From positions 10,788,001-10,852,000 of the forward strand of contig OZ059897.1 of the NCBI GenBank assembly GCA_964057225.1: 64,000 bases of DNA, in the 5' to 3' direction. This document shows, piece after piece, positions 21,166-30,530 of the stretch (within the stretch, counting starts at the first letter, position 1; every line of letters starts with the position of its first letter). The DNA comes from Auanema rhodensis (lineage: Eukaryota > Nematoda > Chromadorea > Rhabditida > Rhabditidae). The notes under the pieces are model-generated. The model did no database searches. It worked only from the letters and a program-made list of their open reading frames with translations, and was not told the DNA's origin. Position numbers and translations under genes: made by a program.

Positions 21166-24100
21166 TTAATGACATCTCTTTAAAGTTTGTTTTATAATTG
21201 CTGCAGCGCGAGCAATAAAATAAGTTTGACGAAGATGTGTGATCAAAAATTCTTTTCCTTGATGAAAAGATGCGCGATGAGCGTCCATAATTATGTGTTG
21301 AGTGAATAATGAGTTGCGAGGAAGATAAATTGGGTTTTTTGTATCATAGGATAGTAAAGAATTTTGTAATCGGCTTCTTACTCGAATTATCTCGTTATCA
21401 TAATGATAGAAATGATAACCAGGATATTGTCGTCGTAAATCATCAATAATGAGATGATCTTGAGCTTGTCGAATTAAAATAGTACGTATTATCTTCAAAT
21501 CAGTTGTTAAAACGGGATATGATGTTGATATTTGTGAAATATTCCGTAATTTATGTCCATTTTGATTTTTAAATGTTTTTAAATGCCAAATTTTTATAAT
21601 TTTAGCCAAACGGGCTAACAAACGTAAAGTTGCAAAATGACCGTTATGATAAGCTAGGTTATGTTCCAAGGGTACAGATATAGCTTGAGCTATAAGTAAT
21701 GATACAGGTGAAACATGCATCACTTGCAAGGAACCATATGGTGTTAAAGCTTGAACGGTTCTGTTAAGAATCCGCTGTGGTCCAAGAAGCCACATAGATT
21801 CCTGAAGTTGATATTTATTGGCTCCTCGTGAACCAATGTCAGCCGGATTATAATCCGTAGTAACATGGTAAAATTGAACATTAATCGAATGTTCTTCTAA
21901 TACACGGGTCATATGTTGTACATTTTGAACTTGTTTTGCTATGAAGTCAGGTAATTGCTTATTTGTTAAAATCCATGATAACGCAATGCTGCTATCACTT
22001 ACAATATTTAGTTTTTTACATGGTAATTCCATTAATATTGTGTGAGAAAGTCTCATAGCTAATCGAATAGCTAAGAGTTCCATGCGTGAAATTGTAATTG
22101 GTGTTTTAGGAGATAAGCGGCTTTTACCTGCTAGAATAGAACTCATTTTGTTGTTTGTCTGTATGTAAGCACACACAGCTAACGCTGTTGAACTAGCGTC
22201 AGCAAAGACCCATAATGTACCTTCTTCAATAGATGGTGATAGTACACGAGGTACAGTAATCTTAGCATAATTAATCTCGTTAATTATTGATGTCCAAGAG
22301 GCTGATAATTCAGAAGGTATAGTATCATCCCATTCTGTTTTAAGTGCAAAAATATCTCTAAGAATAACCTTCAAGGGTAAAATTAATGGATTTGTTATAC
22401 CAAAAGGATCATAAACTGAATGTAATTGTTGTAATGCGTTTCGTTTGGTTACTGTTGAGAGTTCCGGTATATTGAATCGAATTGAAAGGGAATCACTTAG
22501 AGCATTATAAGGTACTCCAAGAATTTTTAGTGGACAATCAGAGAGAATATCATCTTTATGAAGGTGCTGAAGAGCTTCTGACTTATTCGATGCGAATTCA
22601 CAAACATGCATCGAAATATTTTGAAATAATTGTTGTGTAAGTGAACATTTCTGTTGAGCTTCATCTATACTATCAGCAAATAATAGAATATTATCTACAT
22701 ATAATGTATTTAATAATTCATCTGATAAGTCAGTATTCAAAGAGCTTAAATACCAATTTACACTCATGTTTAGAACGCTAGGTGAGGCAGTCAATCCAAA
22801 TGGTATGCGTTTGAATCGAAAAACCTTAGTATTACTTGAGTTACAACTTCCTTGAGGATTCTTTACCCAAAAGAAACGGCAAAGATCCCGATGTTGCTTC
22901 TGTAAGCCTACTTGTGAAAAGGCTGATTGAATATCACAAGTAATAATGATTGGTTTTATTCTGGAAGCAATGAGAATGTTGAAAATATTGTTCACAAAAC
23001 TTTTTCCAGTATATAGTATGTCGTTAAGGGATAATTTACCCTTAGTTTTAGCTGAAGCATCGAAAACAACTCGTAAAGGTTTATTCGGCTTGTTTGTATT
23101 CCATACCCCATGATGTGGAATATAATGACATATAATATCAGAATTATGATTATTGTTGGAAGTTTCAAAAGGAACTTCTTCAATGATACCGTTATCGATA
23201 TAATCATCAATAATTTTACTGTACATTTCCAATTTCGAAGGATTTGCTTGTAAAGTTTTGAACAATGCCAAAAATCGATAAAAGGCTAAACCTTTATTAT
23301 CTGGTAATTGATGATAATTTGATTTCAATGGTAAAGGAGCTTCAATACGATGATTGGTTAGTGTCAACTGTTTTGAATAATCTTCGTAATAATCAATAGT
23401 TGTGTCAATTCCAGCTTCAGAAATATTAATTCCTAAGCTATCAATTTCAAATATGTATCGAAGCATATCATTATGTTGTAATGGTTTATCATTAATTGTT
23501 ATTAACGTAACAGAATGATTTTGATATGGTATTTCCCCATACAAGGTATAACCGAAACTGGTATTCTGCATTCTTAATGTAGAAGGTAACTCAAGTTCAG
23601 AATTCATATGAACGAATAACTTATAGCGATCTAATCCAATTAGAATATCTGGTTCAAATGCCTGACCATCAATCATTGGATTAGCTAAAGTTATATTGTT
23701 TCTTTTAATGAATGAACGATCATTATTGTCTAAAAGTGGAGCTCTTAATGATGTAGCTATGAATGGTTTCGTAAGCATGTTGGTTATGATGATACTGCCA
23801 TTAAAAGTATAAAAAATAGTTTTCACTTCTTTACATTCATGTGTTTCGCTGAGGCCACCTATTCCAAAGAATGTGCGATGTTGAACTTTGTTAATAGGCA
23901 ATTGAAGATCCTTAGCTCTACGTAGATCCTTAGCACTACGTATGAAAGACCGCATTGAGCCACTGTCAATCACTACCTTTACTGTGATATATTTATTTTG
24001 TGTGTAACTGAATATATGTGTCATAGCTGTTTTCAATACAATTTGACTCATCTCGATATCATGGGTATCCTCGGTATGTGTAAGCAATTGTAATTGTGTA

Positions 24101-24264
24101 TTCTTAGGTTCAGTAACTATTAATGTTACTGGTAGATGATTGAAAAATGCTGGTTGTACTGTAGGTACTGTTTGTATTACAGTTGGTGTAGAAATGATGT
24201 CATTTTTATTTTGTGAGACTGTAAGGTCTGGAGTTTGTTGTCCTGCACTTTCTGTTATGATCAT
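21166..24264 (-). CDS. pol: Pol: protease, reverse transcriptase, RNase H and integrase zinc-finger start, copy 1
   Basis: 1,032 codons in the gag frame. Aspartic protease with DSGS at residues 100-103 (retropepsin of the DUF1758 type). Reverse transcriptase about 380-580: first catalytic Asp in ITCDIQSAFS (Asp444), RIPFGLTASPS about 486-496, and LYVDNILLFADS with YVDN at 522-525, where most RTs have YxDD. An A17/RNase H region follows with FADAS (about 688), SRMEL (about 727), SDSS (757) and NPADIGSRG (806-814). The C-terminus carries the His pair of an integrase zinc finger (DAHRASFHQG) and ends LKRCH at TAA, which falls inside the CxxC. The next codon in frame is Cys, so the stop splits the zinc finger from the integrase core. 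The annotated ATG is only the first in-frame Met after the gag stop; it is probably not a natural start. Confidence 0.85.
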   Translation of the reverse strand: MIITESAGQQTPDLTVSQNKNDIISTPTVIQTVPTVQPAFFNHLPVTLIVTEPKNTQLQLLTHTEDTHDIEMSQIVLKTAMTHIFSYTQNKYITVKVVIDSGSMRSFIRSAKDLRRAKDLQLPINKVQHRTFFGIGGLSETHECKEVKTIFYTFNGSIIITNMLTKPFIATSLRAPLLDNNDRSFIKRNNITLANPMIDGQAFEPDILIGLDRYKLFVHMNSELELPSTLRMQNTSFGYTLYGEIPYQNHSVTLITINDKPLQHNDMLRYIFEIDSLGINISEAGIDTTIDYYEDYSKQLTLTNHRIEAPLPLKSNYHQLPDNKGLAFYRFLALFKTLQANPSKLEMYSKIIDDYIDNGIIEEVPFETSNNNHNSDIICHYIPHHGVWNTNKPNKPLRVVFDASAKTKGKLSLNDILYTGKSFVNNIFNILIASRIKPIIITCDIQSAFSQVGLQKQHRDLCRFFWVKNPQGSCNSSNTKVFRFKRIPFGLTASPSVLNMSVNWYLSSLNTDLSDELLNTLYVDNILLFADSIDEAQQKCSLTQQLFQNISMHVCEFASNKSEALQHLHKDDILSDCPLKILGVPYNALSDSLSIRFNIPELSTVTKRNALQQLHSVYDPFGITNPLILPLKVILRDIFALKTEWDDTIPSELSASWTSIINEINYAKITVPRVLSPSIEEGTLWVFADASSTALAVCAYIQTNNKMSSILAGKSRLSPKTPITISRMELLAIRLAMRLSHTILMELPCKKLNIVSDSSIALSWILTNKQLPDFIAKQVQNVQHMTRVLEEHSINVQFYHVTTDYNPADIGSRGANKYQLQESMWLLGPQRILNRTVQALTPYGSLQVMHVSPVSLLIAQAISVPLEHNLAYHNGHFATLRLLARLAKIIKIWHLKTFKNQNGHKLRNISQISTSYPVLTTDLKIIRTILIRQAQDHLIIDDLRRQYPGYHFYHYDNEIIRVRSRLQNSLLSYDTKNPIYLPRNSLFTQHIIMDAHRASFHQGKEFLITHLRQTYFIARAAAIIKQTLKRCH

Positions 24265-24576
24265 GCTTGTGGACGATATAGGTTTTACAGGACTCTTTGT
24301 TTCACGATCTAAATTTAGACATAAGCAACTGTTGTGTTCATTTTTGCATTTCGGGCATTTCGGTCGAGAACAATCACGACTGCGATGTGAAGTAGAGAAA
24401 CAAAGCCAGCATACTTCTTTGTTCTTTAAGATTTCACGTTTTTTCTGTGGTGTGTCATAAGTACGGCAATAATAAGATGGATGTCCTTCTTTACCACAAA
24501 AAACACAAGTCCAAATCTTTTTAGTGGATTTGTCGAAAGTTTTATCAACATGTTTTCCACGATTTGGTGAATTATG
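24265..24576 (-). pseudogene. Nucleocapsid zinc-knuckle segment downstream of the gag stop, copy 1
   Basis: Open frame of 104 codons between the gag TGA and the first ATG of the pol ORF, in the same frame as both. It contains CVFCGKEGHPSYYC and CWLCFSTSHRSRDC, each a CX2CX4HX4C knuckle, and a third Cys/His cluster CPKCKNEHNSCLC. This three-knuckle arrangement is the usual nucleocapsid module of BEL/Pao Gag and would bind genomic RNA. It has no ATG of its own, so it is expressed only by readthrough of the TGA or not at all. Confidence 0.75.
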
Positions 24577-25629
24577 TCAGTCATGTTCTGAATTTCGTTT
24601 TCTAGTGTCCATTAAACTGAATTCATAAATTCGTGAAGAGAGATGTTGATAAATGTCATCCATTGATTGATCTAGAGGATCTGGTTGACGATATAGTTCA
24701 CTCATTATATAATGAGGAAATTTTTCAGCGCAAATAGCAAAGAAAAATGCAGGACCAATATGACTTCCAGCGGCTGTAATTTGACGATCATAGCTTTGGA
24801 TCAAATCAAATAATTGCTTACAGCTTTTTGCATCAGAAGCAGGAGATAAATTTTTCTTTTTCCTCAATAATTGAAGTTTATCTGTAGCATATCTCATATA
24901 TGCATCTTCAAGTGCTTTTCTCAGTAAGAGATAGTTGTTTTCATTAGGTTCAATACCCCTTATAACGACCAAAGCTTTATCGGATAAGCCTTCGAGTAAA
25001 ATGTTCACTTTATCAAGTATGGAATATTGTGAATTTTGATGTATCATGTTATTAAATCTTGACCAATAGAGTTTGAAATTTTCGGGTGTACCATCGAAAG
25101 TCGGTATTTGTGTTACCGGACGTTGAATGTGATTGCTTGTTTGTAACAATTGTAATAAATTTGAATAAATTTGTGTTGTTTCGGCACCAGTGCTTTCGAT
25201 TACTTTTTCTTTCTTTTTCTCGGGAAGTAGTGATTCCACGAATGCAATTGCTGTTTTAATATGACTGATACGGTCAAGGAATAATAACCTTTGTTCGTCA
25301 GCTATATTGTAAGCTTGACGATTGTTTGGATTTTCTTCAAGTTCTTCGTATAATGCTTTCATTTCGTTTCGAAGTTCCTTATCAGAATCTTTGAAAACGG
25401 TTTGGTATTTTTCTATGTTTCTGTTCACTGTGTCGAGAGCAGTAGAGAGCTCGTTCAATACCAATTCATGATTGCGTAAAGTTGATTGCAGTAAAATAAT
25501 TCTATCGTATGTTATTTCTGAATCAGATACCCCGGCGGGTTCGTTGTCGAGAAGATTTGCGTAACGTTTGAGCAAAACGGATAAGAAGTCGTATGAACGA
25601 CGAATTTTGTCAACAAATGAGGAGGCCAT
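24577..25629 (-). CDS. gag: Gag (capsid part) of BEL/Pao element, copy 1
   Basis: 350 codons, structural protein that would form the cytoplasmic particle. The start ATG has G at -3 and G at +4. Residues about 40-150 are charged and look helical or coiled-coil. From about 165 the text IPTFDGTPENFKLYWSRFNN begins a region of the type called DUF1759 in BEL/Pao and related Gag proteins. It ends RNSEHD followed by TGA, after which the same frame stays open into zinc knuckles and protease. Capsid is thus separated from nucleocapsid by a single stop, which is odd because BEL/Pao Gag normally includes its zinc knuckles. TGA is followed by C, a leaky context in many eukaryotes, so readthrough is possible; a disabling mutation is equally possible. 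Confidence 0.85.
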   Translation of the reverse strand: MASSFVDKIRRSYDFLSVLLKRYANLLDNEPAGVSDSEITYDRIILLQSTLRNHELVLNELSTALDTVNRNIEKYQTVFKDSDKELRNEMKALYEELEENPNNRQAYNIADEQRLLFLDRISHIKTAIAFVESLLPEKKKEKVIESTGAETTQIYSNLLQLLQTSNHIQRPVTQIPTFDGTPENFKLYWSRFNNMIHQNSQYSILDKVNILLEGLSDKALVVIRGIEPNENNYLLLRKALEDAYMRYATDKLQLLRKKKNLSPASDAKSCKQLFDLIQSYDRQITAAGSHIGPAFFFAICAEKFPHYIMSELYRQPDPLDQSMDDIYQHLSSRIYEFSLMDTRKRNSEHD

Positions 25630-25631
25630 TT

Positions 25632-25853
25632 CTAACGCTGTGTGAGGCGTAATAGGTAAGCTTCTATAGCTGATAATGATAAATAAAATTCAGAAAATGA
25701 AAGTGAACAAGAAATGAAAGTTGTACAAAGTACAACAAATGAGTATGAGATATACGACTTGTCGTATCTTGGAGCGTTATTATGCTCCGAAATTATATCG
25801 ATTACTGCAGGCAAATTCACGCCTGAGCTGATGGACTTAAGAGTCGCCACCAA
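25632..25853 (-). other. Leader uORF of 73 codons, copy 1
   Basis: The leader between the primer site and gag is about 270 nt and holds one ATG-started ORF of 73 codons that stops (TAG) two bases before the gag ATG, in another frame. It starts MVATLKSISS and its middle is hydrophobic (YSFVVLCTTFISCSLSFSEF). I recognise no family. A uORF ending this close to the main start could permit reinitiation, but this may be chance. Nothing else is evident in the leader. Confidence 0.3.
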
Positions 25854-25898
25854 ATCAAATGATAAAGTACCTGTTGAAGCAGTGACCTGAGTCGTGAT

Positions 25899-25911
25899 GG
25901 TCGATGCACCA
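25899..25911 (-). promoter_or_regulatory. Primer-binding site, tRNA-Gly type (copy 1)
   Basis: One base inside the 5' LTR the - strand reads TGGTGCATCGACC. TGGTGCATCG is complementary to the 3' end of a tRNA ending CGATGCA plus CCA, the end typical of eukaryotic tRNA-Gly(GCC). The local tRNA-His would need TGGTGCCCAAG, so the array does not supply the primer. Confidence 0.75.
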
Positions 25912-25912
25912 A

Positions 25913-26208
25913 TGTCGCTTCGGCGAAGGTATTCGGTTGTCGGTATTCCGCTGAGAATTAATAGAACAGATAGCCAGCGGTAGAATGCTTTATTAAAGAA
26001 TTAACAATTCAACAAAATATAGATCGTCTATAGTCCGTTGAGGTTTGGTTGAGGTATATCGTATTTTCCGATCCCAAGGATGAAGATATGGGAAGGCGGG
26101 CCGAAAAGTACAATCTGAAATAGACAAAGTAAAGGAAAACGATAAAAACAAAACTGAAATGGAACAAAACATAGAAAAAAGGATAAAAAATAATCGCTAA
26201 CCGCGACA
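25913..26208 (-). repeat. 5' LTR of element copy 1 (296 bp)
   Basis: Matches the 3' LTR except at six positions. Its outer end (26208) is 15 bp from the 5' end of the truncated tRNA at 26224 and faces it, so element and tRNA transcripts run away from each other here. I recognise no clear TATA box for the element. Confidence 0.95.
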
Positions 26209-26213
26209 TAGTT
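26209..26213. repeat. Target-site duplication TAGTT, right of copy 1
   Basis: Partner of 16922-16926. It lies 11-15 bp upstream of the tRNA 5' end at 26224, where Pol III starts are expected. Confidence 0.9.
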
Positions 26214-26223
26214 TGTAATACCG

Positions 26224-26289
26224 GCCCAAGTAGTATAGTGGTTAGTACTCCACGTTGTGGCCGTACAGGTTCGATTCCTGTCTTGGGCA
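26224..26289 (+). pseudogene. Truncated tRNA-His next to element copy 1
   Basis: 66 nt. Six bases (GGCGAC) are missing after CCGT, removing part of the 3' anticodon strand and the variable loop. Both promoter boxes and the T6 stop remain, so it may be transcribed but cannot fold normally. Confidence 0.92.
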
Positions 26290-26549
26290 TTTTTTGTTTT
26301 GAAATTTAAATGCTATAAAATTATTGCTTGCTTGTCATGTTAGATTTGTTTAATTTAAATACTTATTTAAGTTCCAACAATTTTCGATTTAATCACGTTC
26401 AATTAACTGTATTGTTTTCAAAAATAAAGACATCTTTCAATTTCTGGTCATTGAATTAGAATTTTCATGTTGTCACACAGGAAATGAAGAATCTTAGTTC
26501 ATTTCAGTAACAATGAACACACTAACTTTGTTAAGTTGTTGTAATATCG

Positions 26550-26621
26550 GCCCAAGTAGTATAGTGGTTAGTACTCCACGTTGTGGCCGTGGCGACACAG
26601 GTTCGATTCCTGTCTTGGGCA
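26550..26621 (+). tRNA. tRNA-His (GTG)
   Basis: Consensus body, class I flank. Confidence 0.93.
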
Positions 26622-26881
26622 TTTTTTGTTTTGAAATTTAAATGCTATAAACATATTGCTTGCTTGTCTTGTTAGATTTGTTTAATTCAAATACTTATTT
26701 AAGTTCTAACAATTTTCGATTTAATCACGTTCAATTAACTGTATTGTTTTCAAAAATAAAGACATCTTTCAATTTCTGGTCATTGAATTAGAATTTTCAT
26801 GTTGTCACACAGGAAATGAAGAATCTTAGTTCATTTCAGTAACAATGAACACACTAACTTTGTTAAGTTGTTGTAATATCG

Positions 26882-26953
26882 GCCCAAGTAGTATAGTGGT
26901 TAGTACTCCACGTTGTGGCCGTGGCGACACAGGTTCGATTCCTGTCTTGGGCA
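26882..26953 (+). tRNA. tRNA-His (GTG)
   Basis: Consensus body, class I flank. Confidence 0.93.
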
Positions 26954-27212
26954 TTTTTTGTTTTGAAATTTAAATGCTATAAACATATTGCTTGCTTGTC
27001 TTGTTAGATTTGTTTAATTCAAATACTTATTTAAGTTCTAACAATTTTCGATTTAATCACGTTCAATTAACTGTATTGTTTTCAAAAATAAAGACATCTT
27101 TCAATTTTTGGTCATTGATTAGAATTTTCATGTTGTCACACAGAAATTGAAGAATCTTAGTTCATTTCAGTAACAATGAACACACTAACTTTGTTAAGTT
27201 GTTGTAATATCG

Positions 27213-27284
27213 GCCCAAGTAGTATAGTGGTTAGTACTCCACGTTGTGGCCGTGGCGACACAGGTTCGATTCCTGTCTTGGGCA
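27213..27284 (+). tRNA. tRNA-His (GTG)
   Basis: Consensus body, class I flank. Confidence 0.93.
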
Positions 27285-27544
27285 TTTTTTGTTTTGAAAT
27301 TTAAATGCTATAAAATTATTGCTTGCTTGTCATGTTAGATTTGTTTAATTCAAATACTTATTTAAGTTCTAACAATTTTTGATTTAATCACGTTCAATTA
27401 ACTGTATTGTTTTCAAAAATAAAGACATCTTTCAATTTCTGGTCATTGAATTAGAATTTTCATGTTGTCACACAGGAAATGAAGAATCTTAGTTCATTTC
27501 AGTAACAATGAACACACTAACTTTGTTAAGTTGTTGTAATATCG

Positions 27545-27616
27545 GCCCAAGTAGTATAGTGGTTAGTACTCCACGTTGTGGCCGTGGCGACACAGGTTCG
27601 ATTCCTGTCTTGGGCA
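27545..27616 (+). tRNA. tRNA-His (GTG)
   Basis: Consensus body, class I flank. Confidence 0.93.
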
Positions 27617-27875
27617 TTTTTTGTTTTGAAATTTAAATGCTATAAACATATTGCTTGCTTGTCTTGTTAGATTTGTTTAATTCAAATACTTATTTAAGTT
27701 CTAACAATTTTCGATTTAATCACGTTCAATCAACTATATTGTTTTCAAAAATGAAGACATCTTTCAATTTTTGGTCATTGATTAGAATTTTCATGTTGTC
27801 ACACAGAAATTGAAGAATCTTAGTTCATTTCAGTAACAATGAACACACTAACTTTGTTAAGTTGTTGTAATATCG

Positions 27876-27947
27876 GCCCAAGTAGTATAGTGGTTAGTAC
27901 TCCACGTTGTGGCCGTGGCGACACAGGTTCGATTCCTGTCTTGGGCA
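27876..27947 (+). tRNA. tRNA-His (GTG)
   Basis: Consensus body, class I flank. Confidence 0.93.
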
Positions 27948-28205
27948 TTTTTTGTTTTGAAATTTAAATGCTATAAAATTATTGCTTGCTTGTCATGTTA
28001 GATTTGTTTAATTCAAATACTTATTTAAGTTCTAACAATTTTTGATTTAATCACGTTCAATTAACTGTATTGTTTTCAAAAATAAAGACATCTTTCAATT
28101 TCTGGTCATTGAATTAGAATTTTCATGTTGTCACACAGGAAATGAAGAATCTTAGTTCATTTCAGTAACAATGAACACAATAATTTTGTTTAGTTTGTAA
28201 TACCG

Positions 28206-28277
28206 GCCCAAGTAGTATAGTGGTTAGTACTCCACGTTGTGGCCGTGGCGACACAGGTTCGATTCCTGTCTTGGGCA
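28206..28277 (+). tRNA. tRNA-His (GTG)
   Basis: Consensus body, class II flank; spacer begins TTTTAAAATTT, shared with 30531 and 34511. Confidence 0.93.
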
Positions 28278-28537
28278 TTTTTTGTTTTAAAATTTAAATG
28301 CTATAAAATTATTGCTTGCTTGTCATGTTAGATTTGTTTAATTTAAATACTCATTTAAGTTCCAACAATTTTTGATTAAATCACGTTCATTTAACTGTAT
28401 TGTTTTCAAAAATAAAGACAAAATTCAATTTCTGTTCATTGAATTAGAATTTTCATGTTGTCACACAGAAATTGAAGAATCTTAGTTCATTTCAGTAACA
28501 ATGAACACACTAACTTTGTTAAGTTGTTGTAATATCG

Positions 28538-28609
28538 GCCCAAGTAGTATAGTGGTTAGTACTCCACGTTGTGGCCGTGGCGACACAGGTTCGATTCCTG
28601 TCTTGGGCA
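28538..28609 (+). tRNA. tRNA-His (GTG)
   Basis: Consensus body, class I flank. Confidence 0.93.
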
Positions 28610-28869
28610 TTTTTTGTTTTGAAATTTAAATGCTATAAACATATTGCTTGCTTGTCATGTTAGATTTCTTTAATTTGAATACTTATTCAAGTTATAACAA
28701 TTTTTGATTTAATCACGTTCAATTAACTGTATTGTTTTCAAAAATAAAGACATCTTTCAATTTCTGGTCATTGAATTAGAATTTTCATGTTGTCACACAG
28801 AAATTGAAGAATCTTAGTTCATTTCAGTAACAATGAACACACTAACTTTGTTAAGTTGTTGTAATATCG

Positions 28870-28941
28870 GCTCAAGTAGTATAGTGGTTAGTACTCCACG
28901 TTGTGGCCGTGGCGACACAGGTTCGATTCCTGTCTTGGGCA
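28870..28941 (+). tRNA. tRNA-His (GTG), T3 variant
   Basis: U3-G70 wobble. Confidence 0.9.
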
Positions 28942-29201
28942 TTTTTTGTTTTGAAATTAAAATGCTATAAAATTATTGCTTGCTTGTCTTGTTAGATTTC
29001 TTTAATTTGAATACTTATTCAAGTTATAACAATTTTCGATTTAATCACGTTCAATCAACTGTATTGTTTTCAAAAATAAAGACATCTTTCAATTTCTGGT
29101 CATTGAATTAGAATTTTCATGTTGTCACACAGAAATTGAAGAATCTTAGTTCATTTCAGTAACAATGAACACACTAACTTTGTTAAGTTGTTGTAATATC
29201 G

Positions 29202-29273
29202 GCCCAAGTAGTATAGTGGTTAGTACTCCACGTTGTGGCCGTGGCGACACAGGTTCGATTCCTGTCTTGGGCA
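29202..29273 (+). tRNA. tRNA-His (GTG)
   Basis: Consensus body, class I flank. Confidence 0.93.
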
Positions 29274-29533
29274 TTTTTTGTTTTGAAATTAAAATGCTAT
29301 AAAATTATTGCTTGCTTGTCTTGTTAGATTTCTTTAATTTGAATACTTATTCAAGTTATAACAATTTTCGATTTAATCACGTTCAATCAACTGTATTGTT
29401 TTCAAAAATAAAGACATCTTTCAATTTCTGGTCATTGAATTAGAATTTTCATGTTGTCACACAGAAATTGAAGAATCTTAGTTCATTTCAGTAACAATGA
29501 ACACACTAACTTTGTTAAATTGTTGTAATATCG

Positions 29534-29605
29534 GCCCAAGTAGTATATTGGTTAGTACTCCACGTTGTGGCCGTGGCGACACAGGTTCGATTCCTGTCTT
29601 GGGCA
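29534..29605 (+). tRNA. tRNA-His (GTG), T15 variant
   Basis: G15 to T. Confidence 0.85.
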
Positions 29606-29865
29606 TTTTTTGTTTTGAAATTAAAATGCTATAAAATTATTGCTTGCTTGTCTTGTTAGATTTGTTAAATTCAAATACTTATTTAAGTTCTAACAATTTT
29701 CGATTTAATCACGTTCAATCAACTGTATTGTTTTCAAAAATAAAGACAAAATTCAATTTCTGTTCGTTGAATTAGAATTTTCATGTTGTCACACAGAAAT
29801 TGAAGAATCTTAGTTCAATTCAGTAACAACGAACACACTAACTTTGTTAAGTTGTTGTAATATCG

Positions 29866-29937
29866 GCCCAAGTAATATAGTGGTTAGTACTCCACGTTGT
29901 GGCCGTGGCGACACAGATTCGATTCCTGTCTTGGGCA
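29866..29937 (+). tRNA. tRNA-His (GTG), A10/A53 variant, probable pseudogene
   Basis: Both promoter boxes hit; the spacer after it has four extra bases (GTTT) and switches to another spacer type. Confidence 0.75.
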
Positions 29938-30200
29938 TTTTTTGTTTGTTTTGAAATTTAAATGCTATAAACATATTGCTTGCTTGTCTTGTTAGATTTG
30001 TTTAATTCAAATACTTATTTAAGTTCTAACAATTTTCGATTTAATCACGTTCAATCAACTATATTGTTTTCAAAAATGAAGACATCTTTCAATTTTTGGT
30101 CATTGATTAGAATTTTCATGTTGTCACACAGAAATTGAAGAATCTTAGTTCATTTCAGTAACAATGAACACACTAACTTTGTTAAGTTGTTGTAATATCG

Positions 30201-30272
30201 GCCCAAGTAGTATAGTGGTTAGTACTCCACGTTGTGGCCGTGGCGACACAGGTTCGATTCCTGTCTTGGGCA
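30201..30272 (+). tRNA. tRNA-His (GTG)
   Basis: Consensus body, class I flank. Confidence 0.93.
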
Positions 30273-30530
30273 TTTTTTGTTTTGAAATTTAAATGCTATA
30301 AAATTATTGCTTGCTTGTCATGTTAGATTTGTTTAATTCAAATACTTATTTAAGTTCTAACAATTTTTGATTTAATCACGTTCAATTAACTGTATTGTTT
30401 TCAAAAATAAAGACATCTTTCAATTTCTGGTCATTGAATTAGAATTTTCATGTTGTCACACAGGAAATGAAGAATCTTAGTTCATTTCAGTAACAATGAA
30501 CACAATAATTTTGTTTAGTTTGTAATACCG

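Larger units (their letters stand above)
16927..26208 (-). mobile_element. BEL/Pao-type env-containing LTR retroelement, copy 1
   Basis: A 9,282-bp element bounded by 296-bp LTRs with TGTCGC...GCGACA ends and flanked by the direct repeat TAGTT (16922-16926 and 26209-26213). Reading on the - strand: 5' LTR, primer site, leader, Gag, zinc knuckles, protease, RT, RNase H, integrase, envelope, small zinc-knuckle ORF, 3' LTR. Assignment to BEL/Pao rests on the Gag type, the A17-like region after RT with NPADIGSRG, the integrase GGSWERMV motif and the 5-bp target duplication. Gag through env share one frame, broken by TGA at 24577-24579, TAA at 21166-21168, TAA at 19858-19860 (this copy only) and TAA at 18148-18150. 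LTRs differ at 6 sites, so it is not a recent insertion. Unlikely to be autonomous as read. Confidence 0.95.

Noticed and set aside
17704..25629. Reassigned stop codons (non-standard genetic code) to explain the in-frame stops
   Set aside because: Both TGA and TAA would need reassignment, one stop is present in only one copy, and 6-base LTR divergence over this length easily allows a few nonsense mutations.
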